Shown: positions 1 to 8,347, counted from the first letter of the stretch. The stretch: DNA of 64,000 bases from Bradyrhizobium australiense (GCF_013114825.1 NZ_JAAVLX010000007.1:310001-374000), one strand, 5' to 3'. Notes: generated from the sequence alone by a model not told the origin. Numbers and translations: made by a program.

Positions 1-305
1 AGGACTCATTTGAGAACATGAAGCGTTTCGCGAAAGCTCATGATTTCCCGTTTCCATATCTCCACGACGAGACCCAGATAGTCGCTCGAGCCTATGGAGC
101 GGTCTGTACGCCGGACTTCTTCGGTTACAATGCCGACCGCAAGCTCAAGTATCGCGGCCGCCTCGACGAAGGCCGCACAACTGCACCTCGCGCGGGAGCG
201 CCCCGAGAGCTTGTAGAGGCCATGCGGGCGATTGCGATCACCGGTGCGGCGCCGGCTGACCAAAAGGCGTCTATTGGCTGCTCGATCAAATGGAAGGACG
301 AATAA
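1..305 (+). CDS. Thioredoxin-family (AhpC/TSA-like) protein, C-terminal part only
   Basis: Only the last 100 or so codons are in the window; the frame is open from base 3 and the start lies upstream. The visible part has the CTPDFFG segment and the C-terminal GCSIKWK motif typical of a roughly 190-residue thioredoxin-like family common in rhizobia, annotated as thioredoxin family or peroxiredoxin-like protein. The N-terminal Cys motif is outside the window, so redox activity cannot be judged. The gene ends at TAA and nothing downstream appears to be co-transcribed with it. The family is inferred from remembered motifs, not from a search. Confidence 0.85.
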   Translation, partial: DSFENMKRFAKAHDFPFPYLHDETQIVARAYGAVCTPDFFGYNADRKLKYRGRLDEGRTTAPRAGAPRELVEAMRAIAITGAAPADQKASIGCSIKWKDE

Positions 306-626
306 AGCCGAGACCTGTGCTGAGCGCCCCACCGGCTACAGAAAACGACATTTTTTGCGCCTCGGCTACTCTTCTGCCGTTACTGCCTTGCAGGCGAAAC
401 TGCCAGTATCATCGGATCGTCAAAGCCCGCGTCCGCATCTGGCCCAAGCCCGACATGCCGGCAGGCTGTGCCAATGTCTGCTTCCGAGGGAAAGGTGGAA
501 TCGCAACCCCTGCATCAGTGCAGCCGATTTATGAGAGTACACGTCGCAGTTCCGGGTGGTTCGCGGCGGTGACTTGCCGTCATAAAACCGTTATCTCTTT
601 GGCCTGCATCGCTTAAGGCATCCTCG
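306..626. other. Intergenic stretch with no supported gene
   Basis: About 320 bases separate the thioredoxin-family gene from the MCE gene. Two overlapping open frames cross it, but their translations are rich in Cys, Arg and Pro, resemble no protein family and have no clear Shine-Dalgarno site. No terminator hairpin with a T-run, tRNA or repeat was seen. It presumably carries the promoter of the MCE gene. Confidence 0.5.
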
Positions 627-1442
627 ATGAAAGTTCGCGCCAGCAATCTGATGATCGGCATCCTGACCCTGGCCCTGATTGCCGGCTCGCTCAGTGCGTG
701 GCTCGGCTATCAGAAGCTCGCCGGCATTAACCAGCAGGTGCCGTTTCGGGTGATTTTCGAAGGCTCGGCCTCAGGCCTGCGCCAGGGTGGCAGCGTGAAT
801 TTCGCCGGCATCCGCATCGGCGAAGTGGTGTCGCTGAAGCTCGACCATCCGCGCCGCGTGGTCGCGCTCGCCATGATCGACGGCAACACGCCGGTGAAGA
901 GCGACACGCAAGTCGGTCTCGAGTTTCAGGGGCTGACGGGAATCGCGGCGATCTCGTTCACCGGCGGCTCGGATGAAGCGCCGCCACCGCGAAAGGGCGC
1001 TGACGGCATTCCCGAGCTCACCGCCGATCCGGAAGGCACCCTCAACACCCAGGAAAAAATCCGCGTTGCGCTGCGCAACGTCGATCGCGTGATCGCCGAC
1101 AACGAGGTGGCGATCAAGGATACCTTGCGGAACTTCGAGACGTTCACCGCCTCGCTCTCCGGCAATGGCGAGAAGATTACTTCCATTATCGCAACCGCCG
1201 AATCCGGCGTCAGCGCGGTCGACGGCGCCATGGACAAGACCAAGGATTTGCTCGGCAGCCTCGCCAGCGACAAGTACGGCGGCGAACTGCTGCCGACCGT
1301 GATTTCGCTGCGCGAGCTGATCGAAAGTTTCGACAAGAAATCCGGGCGGGTGATCGCCGAGACGCGAAAAATGCTCGACGATGTCAGCGAGTCCGTCAAC
1401 AAGGCGGGCCAGAAATTTGGCGGACCGCCTCCCCGGCGCTAG
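627..1442 (+). CDS. MCE/MlaD-family lipid-transport protein
   Basis: The 271-residue protein has one N-terminal membrane anchor (about residues 7-29), then an MCE domain (about 38-115, with the GLRQGGSVNFAGIRIGEV segment typical of MlaD). The C-terminal half is polar, helical and probably coiled, ending in a Pro/Arg tail. MlaD-type proteins form periplasmic hexameric rings that pass lipids between outer and inner membranes with an MlaE permease and MlaF ATPase. Neither partner is in the window, although they would usually lie upstream. The start is the ATG at 627. It is a stand-alone gene here, 41 bp before the broken oxidase. The family is clear; the substrate is unknown. Confidence 0.85.
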   Translation: MKVRASNLMIGILTLALIAGSLSAWLGYQKLAGINQQVPFRVIFEGSASGLRQGGSVNFAGIRIGEVVSLKLDHPRRVVALAMIDGNTPVKSDTQVGLEFQGLTGIAAISFTGGSDEAPPPRKGADGIPELTADPEGTLNTQEKIRVALRNVDRVIADNEVAIKDTLRNFETFTASLSGNGEKITSIIATAESGVSAVDGAMDKTKDLLGSLASDKYGGELLPTVISLRELIESFDKKSGRVIAETRKMLDDVSESVNKAGQKFGGPPPRR

Positions 1443-1483
1443 GCTGCTTCCCGCATAACAATCGAAAAGATGGAACGCCCGAC

Positions 1484-2701
1484 GTGCTCGACAAATCCGC
1501 AAGCTTGACCGCGCCGCCTCCGACCGTGACCCGCACTGAGAGCGCGGTGCCGCGGGCGCTACAGAAATATCTCTCGCTCGACGATTTCGAGCCGGTGGCG
1601 CGGCGGCGGATTCCGAAATTTCTCTACGGCTATATTTCCGGCGGCGCCGAGACCGACGCCGCGCTGCGCGACAACCGCAAGGCCTTCGACGAATACGGTT
1701 TTGTGCCGCGCGTGCTCAACGACGTCTCCGGCCGTGACCAGAGCACGACGCTGTTTGGCAAGACCTACGCCGCGCCGTTCGGCATTCCGCCGATGGGTTC
1801 TTCCGCGCTGTGCGCTTATCGCGGCGACATCGTGCTGACGCAGGCGGCGAAAGCCGAGAACGTGCCGATGATCTTAAGCGCCTCCTCGCTGATCACGCTG
1901 GAGGAGGTGCGCGCCGCCAATCAGACGGCGTAGTACCAGGCCTATCTCGCGGGCTTGCCGGAGCGGATCGAACCGCTGATCGATCGCGTCGCGGCGGCCG
2001 GCTACGATACCTTCGTCGTCACCGCCGACGTGCCGGTGCCGCCGAACCGCGAGAACAACATCCGCAACGGATTTCAGGTGCCGCTTGCGATCACGCCGCG
2101 CGTGTTCTGGGACACGGTCACGCATCCGCACTGGCTGTTCGGCACCTGGGCGCGCACCGTGATCAACCACGGCATGCCGCATTTCGAGAACATGGACGCG
2201 CAGCGCGGCCCGCCGGTGCTGGCGAAAAACCTGATGCGCAACATCGGCGCCCGCGACCAGCTCGCCTGGAAGCACGTCGAGCTGATCCGCAAGAAGTGGA
2301 AGGGCAAGCTCGTGGTCAAGGGCCTGATCTCGCCGGCGGACGCGAAAATCGCGCGTGAGAGCGGGGTCGACGGCGTGATGCTGTCCAACCACGGCGGCCG
2401 CCAGCTCGACTATACGATGTCGGGCCTGCGCACGCTGCCGGAGATCGCAGCGGAAGCCAAGGGCATGATGATCATGGTCGACGGCGGCATCCGCCGCGGC
2501 ACCGATGTGATCAAGGCGCTCGCGCTCGGCGCCCATTTCGTCTGGGTCGGCCGTCCCTTCCTCTATGCCGCAATCGCCGGCGGGCAAGCCGGCGTGCAGC
2601 GCGCGATCGGGCTCTTGAAGGCCGAGATCGACCGCGACCTCGCGCTGCTTGGTGTTCGCAAGCTCAGCGAGATCACGCCTGATCTGGTGCGGAAGTTTTA
2701 G
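1484..2701 (+). pseudogene. FMN-dependent alpha-hydroxyacid oxidase/dehydrogenase interrupted by one in-frame TAG
   Basis: Reading straight through gives about 405 codons of an LldD-type alpha-hydroxyacid oxidase. The first 149 codons hold the FMN-barrel start (YISGGAETD, PPMGSSAL). After a TAG at 1931-1933 the same frame continues with the rest of the barrel, including the catalytic SNHGGRQLD segment (His near codon 303) and the DGGIRRGTD phosphate-binding turn. The family normally has Trp or Phe before the aromatic-Gln pair here (the paralogue at 46233 reads PFWFQLY), so TGG to TAG is the simplest explanation. There is no frameshift and no other damage. A truncated barrel would be inactive, so this is either a recent pseudogene or a sequencing error. 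Family members oxidise lactate, glycolate or related 2-hydroxyacids. Confidence 0.85.
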
Positions 2702-2813
2702 CACCCGATTCTGATTATAGGGCGCGAACCCATAAATTCAGACTTGGTCAGTGGACGTCCGCTTAGGTGCGCATTCCGGACTCAAGTTTGGAAGCAGTCA
2801 CTTTCTGCTAGGT

Positions 2814-3602
2814 CTAATTGCGCCAACCGAAAGTTTGCAGGAACGACGGTGCCTGCAACGCCGGAGCCTGGGCATTTTGCACAAACCGGTCCTGTTCCTG
2901 TGTTCGGGCGTCTTGTGCGGGCGGGACCAGTACCGGTGCATTTCGCGCCCGCCGGACCTTTTTTCGGAGATTGTGCACGGGGCGTATCTCTGCCCGCGCA
3001 TTATGGACGGCCCGAACCTGCCGGTGCTTTTGCATGGGCCGGGAAGATGCTCGGGCATTTTCCGCAACCGGCGCCAAGGAATCTTGCACAATCTGGGTCG
3101 GGGCATCTTGTACGGGATGCACGGGCTCGACCTGTGCCTGCGCATCTTTCTCGTCCGCCCAAGCTTGGAATTGCTTAAACAGGGCTTCAGTTACCGGCTC
3201 ACTATTTTCTGCCTGACTCTGACCGGCGGGTTCAGGGGCGGCAGCAATTTCGTCGCGGGTTGGCGCGTCCTTTGCGGTCGGCGGCAAAGCTTGAGCATCG
3301 GCAGTCGATTGAAATGTTGACGTCGACTGATCGGTGCCAGGTTTGAGCGCCGAGTTGTCGATCAGCGAAGCCGTAACGTTTGCAAAGGAAGCCGTAACGT
3401 CTGCGAAGACCATCACTGGATTTCCCACCGATAGAATTGCGATACCGATAGCTGTCGCCGTTGCAGCCAAAATACTCGCCTTGAGGACTAGCGACGAGAT
3501 AACAGCTGTGTCCCAAGCTTTCCCAATACCCTGTTCCTCGGGTTCATCGGCGAGAATGACAGGCAAAGGATGACCCGGACTAAAACCGTCTTTGGTCGGC
3601 AT
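2814..3602 (-). CDS. Hypothetical membrane-anchored protein with Ala/Gln/Arg-rich repeats
   Basis: The 262-residue protein has one hydrophobic segment (about residues 33-60) after a short acidic N-terminus, then a low-complexity region. The last 110 residues carry loose repeats built around PVQDA, PVHN and QNAQA, rich in Arg, Gln, Ala and Val. The start ATG at 3602 has a strong AGGAGG five to six bases upstream, which supports real translation. I do not recognise a domain; similar repeat-tailed hypothetical proteins occur in Bradyrhizobium. The tail could be periplasmic or cytoplasmic. The compositional repeats also open long frames on the other strand, which are not genes. Confidence 0.65.
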   Translation of the reverse strand: MPTKDGFSPGHPLPVILADEPEEQGIGKAWDTAVISSLVLKASILAATATAIGIAILSVGNPVMVFADVTASFANVTASLIDNSALKPGTDQSTSTFQSTADAQALPPTAKDAPTRDEIAAAPEPAGQSQAENSEPVTEALFKQFQAWADEKDAQAQVEPVHPVQDAPTQIVQDSLAPVAENARASSRPMQKHRQVRAVHNARAEIRPVHNLRKKVRRARNAPVLVPPAQDARTQEQDRFVQNAQAPALQAPSFLQTFGWRN

Positions 3603-3910
3603 TGGGCGCCTCCTGTTAATGTTCTTGTTGGCGAGTACCCTTTATCGAAGTCCAAAACGCGGAGAAATCTTGACTTCACTTGGGCCGGGGAACCAGACGA
3701 TTTGGCTGTCGGTATTTCGGCTTCGGGAACTCGCGTTGCTCGCCGCTCTGAGACGCTGACTCCGCGCGCGAAGTGGCCGTATTGCGCCATCAGCAAACGA
3801 GATACGCCGATGGATTCCTCAGAGCCAGTCGCCGCTGCCCACAGAGCCTAGACCTCAGCTGCAGCAGGTAAGGCTCGGCAACACGGTAAAGCTGGATGAT
3901 GACGCGACGC
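3603..3910. other. Intergenic stretch, upstream region of the repeat protein
   Basis: About 300 bases between two minus-strand genes. It should hold the promoter of the hypothetical gene ending at 2814. A short minus-strand open frame (3488-3796) overlaps that gene's start and has no protein-like features. No hairpin terminator or repeat was recognised. Confidence 0.4.
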
Positions 3911-4492
3911 TTATCTCTGCCCATCGTGTACCGAGATCGCATCCACCGACAGGCCGCCGATGCGCGCGTGCGTCCGGCCGCCGGTCGCCATCACCAGTCC
4001 GAACACGATCTCGTCGCGCCGTGGCGCGTCCCAGATCGTCATCTCGGCGGTGCCGAAATGACTGCGGACGTAAGCGGCCTCGATGTGGCCGAGCGGGACC
4101 ATCAGCCGCGTGCCAATCGCGCCGACGGTCTTTGCCGCGGGCACGATCGCCTTGGCCTGCGCGATCACTTCGCGGATCGCAGCACCACCCGCTTCGTGCC
4201 AGACCGCGCCATGCTCCAGTTCGCCGTCACCGCCGACGATCGCGCCCTTGCCATAGGCTTCGATGGCCTCATTGCCGCCCAGCCGCTCGCATAGCGTCTT
4301 GGCCAGTTGCCGGCCGAGATCGCGCAAGCCGGCTTGAAACGGCATCACGTCCGGTTCATAGCGGCCGGCATAGGGATTGTTGATCACGGCCAGCGCGGTG
4401 CCGATCAGAAGCGGCTGCGCCCGGCGCGGCCCGCGTTCGTGCCAGACTTCCTCGATCGAGACTTGCGTCTTCCTGATATCGTAGGCCGTCAC
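3911..4492 (-). CDS. Amino acid synthesis family protein (DUF1185)
   Basis: The 193-residue protein matches the DUF1185 'amino acid synthesis' family, with conserved features such as NPYAGRY near residue 38 and the GGDGELEHGAVWHE segment near 90. The biochemical role is unsettled; members usually sit in catabolic clusters with FAH hydrolases, amidases or transporters. The GTG start at 4492 overlaps the stop of the FAH gene by four bases (GTGA), so the two are almost certainly co-translated. It is therefore likely under the same GntR-type control as the FAH gene. Family confident, reaction unknown. Confidence 0.82.
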   Translation of the reverse strand: MTAYDIRKTQVSIEEVWHERGPRRAQPLLIGTALAVINNPYAGRYEPDVMPFQAGLRDLGRQLAKTLCERLGGNEAIEAYGKGAIVGGDGELEHGAVWHEAGGAAIREVIAQAKAIVPAAKTVGAIGTRLMVPLGHIEAAYVRSHFGTAEMTIWDAPRRDEIVFGLVMATGGRTHARIGGLSVDAISVHDGQR

Positions 4493-5355
4493 TGCGCGGC
4501 CTCATCGATCACGGGGTTACGCAGTACGCCGATCTTCTCCACCTCGACTTCGACGACATCGCCCGGCACCAGGAACATCGGCGGCTTGCGCGTAAAGCCG
4601 ACGCCGGCCGGCGTGCCGGTTGCGATGACGTCGCCCGGCACGAGATCGAAGATTTCGGAGGCGTAGTTGATCAGCCGCGGGATCGAAAAGATCAGGAACG
4701 ACGTGTCGGATTTCTGAACGACGTTGCTGTTGACGCGGGTCTCGAGCTTCAGTTTCGTCGGATCCGGCAACTCGTCTGTCGTCACCATCCAGGGTCCGAA
4801 CGGCCCGGTGCCGACGAAATTCTTGCCGGCCGCGATCTGCTGGGCATGCCGCTGATAGTCGCGCACGCTGACATCGTTGTAGATCGAGTAACCGGCGACA
4901 TGGGCCATGGCATCGGCCTCGGAAATGTGGCGGCCGGGCTTGCCGATGATCACCGCAAGCTCGCCTTCCCAATCGAGATGGGTCGATACCTTGGGGCGGA
5001 TCACCGGCGCGTCATGGCCGACCTGGGAACGCCACACCCTCAGGAAGATCGGCGGAAAAGCCGTGATCTCACGCTTCATGCCGTGGGCCACCGCCTCCTG
5101 GTGATGGTCGAGATAGTTGCGCACCGCGCAGACGATCTTTTCGGGACGCGGGATCACCGGAAGATATTTGACGTCGGCGAGCTTCAGGTCCGGTTTGAAG
5201 CCGGCAACGAGACGATCGCGCTTCTCGAAATCGGGGCTTGCGATGAAGTCCGGCAGCGTGGCGTGCGGCAACTTGCTGCCGAGGTCGACCACGCCGTCGC
5301 CGACGATCGCTCCCCAGGTCTCTCTCCCGTTGTTCAGAAATGAAAGCAGCCGCAT
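4489..5355 (-). CDS. Fumarylacetoacetate hydrolase (FAH) family protein
   Basis: The 288-residue enzyme has the C-terminal FAH catalytic domain from about residue 70. The metal-binding pattern is visible: DWEGEL near 130, NDVSVRDYQ near 160, and the TGTPAGVG turn near 250. The family cleaves C-C bonds or tautomerises acyl-pyruvates at the end of aromatic ring-cleavage pathways. I chose the internal ATG at 5355 because the family begins with MRLLSF and a GGA lies about 10 bases upstream; the longer frame to 5478 runs through the operator. The operator palindrome at 5414-5433 lies about 60 bases upstream, linking the gene to the neighbouring GntR regulator. It is followed by the DUF1185 gene with a four-base overlap. 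Confidence 0.9.
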   Translation of the reverse strand: MRLLSFLNNGRETWGAIVGDGVVDLGSKLPHATLPDFIASPDFEKRDRLVAGFKPDLKLADVKYLPVIPRPEKIVCAVRNYLDHHQEAVAHGMKREITAFPPIFLRVWRSQVGHDAPVIRPKVSTHLDWEGELAVIIGKPGRHISEADAMAHVAGYSIYNDVSVRDYQRHAQQIAAGKNFVGTGPFGPWMVTTDELPDPTKLKLETRVNSNVVQKSDTSFLIFSIPRLINYASEIFDLVPGDVIATGTPAGVGFTRKPPMFLVPGDVVEVEVEKIGVLRNPVIDEAAQ

Positions 5356-5413
5356 GGGACGTGTATCCTTCTCGGTTGGAACGGGCTGATTGGTTAGAAT
5401 TTCGTCAGGGACG

Positions 5414-5433
5414 ACTATTTTCGAAAATATTGC
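5414..5433 (-). promoter_or_regulatory. Putative GntR operator upstream of the FAH gene
   Basis: Read on the minus strand the site is GCAATATTTTCGAAAATAGT, containing a perfect 14-base palindrome (TATTTTCGAAAATA). The identical 20 bases recur at 6289-6308 in front of the divergent MDR gene, in the same orientation relative to its gene. Two exact copies in front of two arms of one cluster, flanking a GntR gene, make a regulator operator the likely reading. Confidence 0.7.
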
Positions 5434-5516
5434 CGAGCGCAACCGAAATCCGGCGGCGGGCCGGCATCCGCTGAGCACTTTTGAGGAAGGGCCGCCGCCG
5501 GCCGCCTGCCAGGCGA

Positions 5517-6218
5517 TCAGCCGGCGCTGATCAGGCCAGAGGCGTATTTAGCGACGTTGTCCGACGTGGTTTGGATGTGGCTGCGGATCAGATCGCAGGC
5601 CTGATTGGCATTCCGGCCAATTGCGGCCTGCATCAACGCCCGGTGTTCGCCGGCCTTGTCGCGTGGGCGCGGCCGGAGGATGGCCGACAGATTGCGGTAG
5701 CGTTCGGCGCGATCGAACAGCGAGTTACGTACGGCAAGCAGCGTCGGCGATCCGGATGCCGAGACAAGCGCCTCATGGAATTGGCGGTGTGCCGCTTTCC
5801 ATTCGGCGCTGCCGGCATAATCTTCCGGGGCCCGCTCCTCGATCCTGGCGAGCCGGTGAAGTGACGAAATCACCCTTATTTCCCACTCGTCATCGCCCTT
5901 TTCGATCGAGCGCCGCAACAGATCGACTTCGATCAGGATGCGAGCATGCGTCAGGTCGTCCAAGTCTTCGAGCGTGACAGGCGCGACCTTGTAGCCACGC
6001 TGCTCCTCGGCGACAACGAGCCCCTCCGTCACCAGCAATGTCAGGGCTTCGCGCAGCGTCGTGAAGCTCGCACCGAACGACAGGCGCAGCGCGTCGAACT
6101 TCAGCGATTCATTCGGCTTGAGCTGGCAGGTGACGATCTCGTTTCGCAGCCGGTGGGCGATGTCGGAGGCGAGCGTCTTGCCGAATTCCTTGCGCGCCTT
6201 GAGGGCTGTCGTTGTCAT
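5517..6218 (-). CDS. GntR-family transcriptional regulator (FadR/FCD type)
   Basis: The 233-residue protein has an N-terminal winged helix-turn-helix (about residues 12-75; the FGASFTTLREAL and GYKVAPV segments fit the recognition helix and wing) and a C-terminal all-helical FCD effector domain (about 85-215). FCD regulators usually bind carboxylate effectors and repress catabolic genes. The gene lies between the minus-strand FAH/DUF1185 pair and the plus-strand MDR-VOC-TctC set. Perfect palindromes that could be its operator stand upstream of both. The one at 6289-6308 lies about 70 bases from its own start, so autoregulation is likely. The effector is unknown, probably a ring-cleavage or hydroxyacid intermediate. 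Confidence 0.88.
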   Translation of the reverse strand: MTTTALKARKEFGKTLASDIAHRLRNEIVTCQLKPNESLKFDALRLSFGASFTTLREALTLLVTEGLVVAEEQRGYKVAPVTLEDLDDLTHARILIEVDLLRRSIEKGDDEWEIRVISSLHRLARIEERAPEDYAGSAEWKAAHRQFHEALVSASGSPTLLAVRNSLFDRAERYRNLSAILRPRPRDKAGEHRALMQAAIGRNANQACDLIRSHIQTTSDNVAKYASGLISAG

Positions 6219-6269
6219 TGATTCTCTCGCGACCCGGAGCCCGCGATCCTAGCCCAAAAGAATCCCGTT

Positions 6270-6286
6270 GCAATAATTTTCGCAAT
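6270..6286 (+). promoter_or_regulatory. Degenerate second copy of the GntR-type site
   Basis: GCAATAATTTTCGCAAT resembles the 20-base palindromic element 19 bases further on (6289-6308), with an extra A and a poorer second half. It lies in the shared promoter between the GntR gene and the MDR gene and could be an auxiliary binding site. The match is only partial. Confidence 0.35.
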
Positions 6287-6288
6287 GA

Positions 6289-6308
6289 GCAATATTTTCG
6301 AAAATAGT
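6289..6308 (+). promoter_or_regulatory. Putative GntR operator upstream of the MDR gene
   Basis: GCAATATTTTCGAAAATAGT is the same 20 bases as found, inverted, at 5414-5433. It ends 17 bases before the ATG of the MDR reductase gene, a position where a bound repressor would block transcription or promoter clearance. It is also 70 bases upstream of the divergent GntR gene. Confidence 0.7.
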
Positions 6309-6325
6309 TATGGGGAGCCGCTCGG

Positions 6326-7321
6326 ATGAAGGCTGTACTGGTGCATCGCCCTGGAGGTCCGGAGGCGCTCGACTATGTCGAAGTGCCGATGCCGGCGCTA
6401 GGCGAGCGGGACGTTCTGATCCGCGCCCAGGCTTTCGGCATCGGCCAGCCCGACAAGCTGATTCGCAGCGGGGTTTACAAATGGATGCCGCCCCTGCCAG
6501 CCAATCCCGGCAATGATGTCGCCGGGATCGTCGAAGCCGTCGGCCCGCAGGTGAGCGGGCTTGCCGTCGGCCAGCGGGTGCTGTTGAGCGCGCGCGACCT
6601 TGCCCAGCGCGGCGGCTGCTACGCCGAATACGTCGCCGCCCCGGCTGACGCGGTGCATGTGCTGCCGGACAACGTTGCGTTCGAGCACGCAGTTAGCTTG
6701 CCGAACTACCAGGTCGCCTGGGCGCTACTGCACAATTGCGGATCCGCTATGCCGCCCCACTCCGCCCTCATCATCGGCGCGGCCGGCGGCGTCGGGACGT
6801 CCCTGGTGCAGCTCGCAAAACTCGCCGGGATGAAGGTGATCGGCACGGTCAGCACGCAGGAGAAGGCCGCCTTCGCTCGAAAGATGGGCGCGGATGAGAT
6901 CATCTTCTATCGCGACGAGGACGTCGTCGCCCGCACCCGCGCGCTGACTGCCGGACGCGGTGTCAGCCTGGTGCTCGATCACGTCTGCGGCCCCGAATTC
7001 TATTCCTATCTCGGCGCGCTCGATAAATGGGGCACCATCGTCTCCTACAACGCGTTCGCCGGACTGCCAACGGAAAACCTGATGGGCGAGATGCGCAAGT
7101 ATCTCGACATCTGTCCGGCGATCCGCTGCTTTTCCTTTCACATCTACGATCACGACCGCGAAGGCCGGCGCGACATCATGCGCAAGGTGATCGGCTATCT
7201 CGCCGACGGCGCCATTCGCCCGTCGATCTTCAAGCGCTTCAAGCTCTCGGAAGTCCGCGCCGCGCATGAACTGCTCGATTCCGGTGCGGCGTTTGGCAAG
7301 ATCGTGATGACCCCGGACTGA
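6326..7321 (+). CDS. Zinc-independent medium-chain dehydrogenase/reductase (quinone oxidoreductase-like)
   Basis: The 331-residue protein has an N-terminal GroES-like fold (about 1-115) and a Rossmann domain with GAAGGVGTSLVQLA near residue 150. The Cys/His ligands of zinc-containing alcohol dehydrogenases are absent, which fits the quinone oxidoreductase/enoyl reductase branch that reduces activated double bonds with NADPH. It is the first gene of the plus-strand arm, directly behind the putative GntR operator and 54 bp before the VOC gene. It probably handles an unsaturated or quinone-like intermediate of the same pathway as the FAH and VOC proteins; the substrate is not predictable. Confidence 0.87.
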   Translation: MKAVLVHRPGGPEALDYVEVPMPALGERDVLIRAQAFGIGQPDKLIRSGVYKWMPPLPANPGNDVAGIVEAVGPQVSGLAVGQRVLLSARDLAQRGGCYAEYVAAPADAVHVLPDNVAFEHAVSLPNYQVAWALLHNCGSAMPPHSALIIGAAGGVGTSLVQLAKLAGMKVIGTVSTQEKAAFARKMGADEIIFYRDEDVVARTRALTAGRGVSLVLDHVCGPEFYSYLGALDKWGTIVSYNAFAGLPTENLMGEMRKYLDICPAIRCFSFHIYDHDREGRRDIMRKVIGYLADGAIRPSIFKRFKLSEVRAAHELLDSGAAFGKIVMTPD

Positions 7322-7375
7322 GAAGGGCAGGATACCTGCAGTCTGAGAATTTGCCCGAATTCAAGAGGTCACGAG

Positions 7376-8284
7376 ATGATCAAGGTCAAGCGGCTGCGAC
7401 ACGTCACCTTCACCAGCCCGGACATCGAAGCGCAGCTCGACTACTACCAGTCCATCATCGGACTTGCGGTGATCCAGCGCAGCGACGGCCGGATCTTGCT
7501 CGGCACCGAGTCCGACGAGCTGACGCTGGTTCTCGAACGCGGCGCGGCCCCTCAACTGACCTCCATTGCCTATGAAGTGGCGCCCAACCTCGATCCGGCC
7601 GACCTGCAGAAATCGCTGGCAAGCCTCGGCATCAGATCAGAGGTCAGAAGCGACACGGCACCGGGAATAGCGACGGCGCTGGTCTTCGACGATCCGGACG
7701 GACACCGGATCGAATTGTTCTCCAGATGGGAGTTCTGCAAAGCTCTCGAACCGATCCGTGGCCTCGCCGTCGCCAAGCTCGGCCACGTCGCGCTCCACAC
7801 GCCCGATCCCGAACGAACAGCCAAATTCTTCAGCGACGTTCTCGGCTTCCGCGTCTCCGACCGCATCGAGGAAAATTTCGTCTTCATGCGTTGCGGCCCG
7901 GAACACCATGCGATGAATTTTGCGCGCGGCGTCGACGGCCGCCTTCATCATCTCGCCTTCGAGCTGCGCGATGCCTCGCACATGCACCAGGCCTGCGATC
8001 TGCTCGGACGCAACCGGTTTCAGATTCTCTGGGGACCGGTGCGGCACGGACCCGGCCACAACGTCGCGGTCTACCATCACAATCCCGATCGCCATCTGAT
8101 CGAGCTCTATTACAGCATGGATCTGATGCTCGACGAAGAGCTTGGCTATTTCGAACCCCGTCCCTGGCACCGCGACCGTCCGCAGCGGCCGAAGACCTGG
8201 GTGGGATTGCCGCGCGACGTCTGGGGCGTCGGCCCGGCCAAGGAGGCGACCGAATTTTCTCCGGCGATGCGCGGCGTGAAGTAA
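7376..8284 (+). CDS. VOC-family protein, two-domain extradiol dioxygenase type
   Basis: The 302-residue protein has two vicinal-oxygen-chelate modules (about 8-118 and 133-250), the architecture of type I extradiol catechol dioxygenases. The usual metal triad is visible in the second module: His at about 137 (GHVALHT), His near 190 (LHHLAFEL) and Glu near 243 (HLIELYY). A Tyr and a His that could support catalysis lie nearby (NVAVYHHN). It most likely opens a catecholic or similar ring with Fe(II), giving a product that an FAH-type hydrolase such as the one at 4489 could process. It sits between the MDR and TctC genes in the plus-strand arm. Confidence 0.85.
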   Translation: MIKVKRLRHVTFTSPDIEAQLDYYQSIIGLAVIQRSDGRILLGTESDELTLVLERGAAPQLTSIAYEVAPNLDPADLQKSLASLGIRSEVRSDTAPGIATALVFDDPDGHRIELFSRWEFCKALEPIRGLAVAKLGHVALHTPDPERTAKFFSDVLGFRVSDRIEENFVFMRCGPEHHAMNFARGVDGRLHHLAFELRDASHMHQACDLLGRNRFQILWGPVRHGPGHNVAVYHHNPDRHLIELYYSMDLMLDEELGYFEPRPWHRDRPQRPKTWVGLPRDVWGVGPAKEATEFSPAMRGVK

Positions 8285-8347
8285 TCGCGCCGCGCCTCAA
8301 TCAGCCCGAACCGACATTCAAAAAACAAAACAGCAGGGATGAAACAA

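Noticed and set aside
1931..1933. Possible pyrrolysine or programmed readthrough at the TAG
   Set aside because: No pyrrolysine machinery or readthrough element is visible, and the position matches a Trp codon in relatives, so a nonsense change or read error is simpler.
2744..3320. Overlapping plus-strand open frames opposite the repeat protein
   Set aside because: Repetitive coding DNA on the minus strand leaves several frames open by composition; the minus-strand frame has the AGGAGG site and a membrane segment.
6293..6306. Phage or integrase attachment site at the TATTTTCGAAAATA palindrome
   Set aside because: No integrase or tRNA is near; both copies lie in promoters next to a GntR gene, which fits an operator better.
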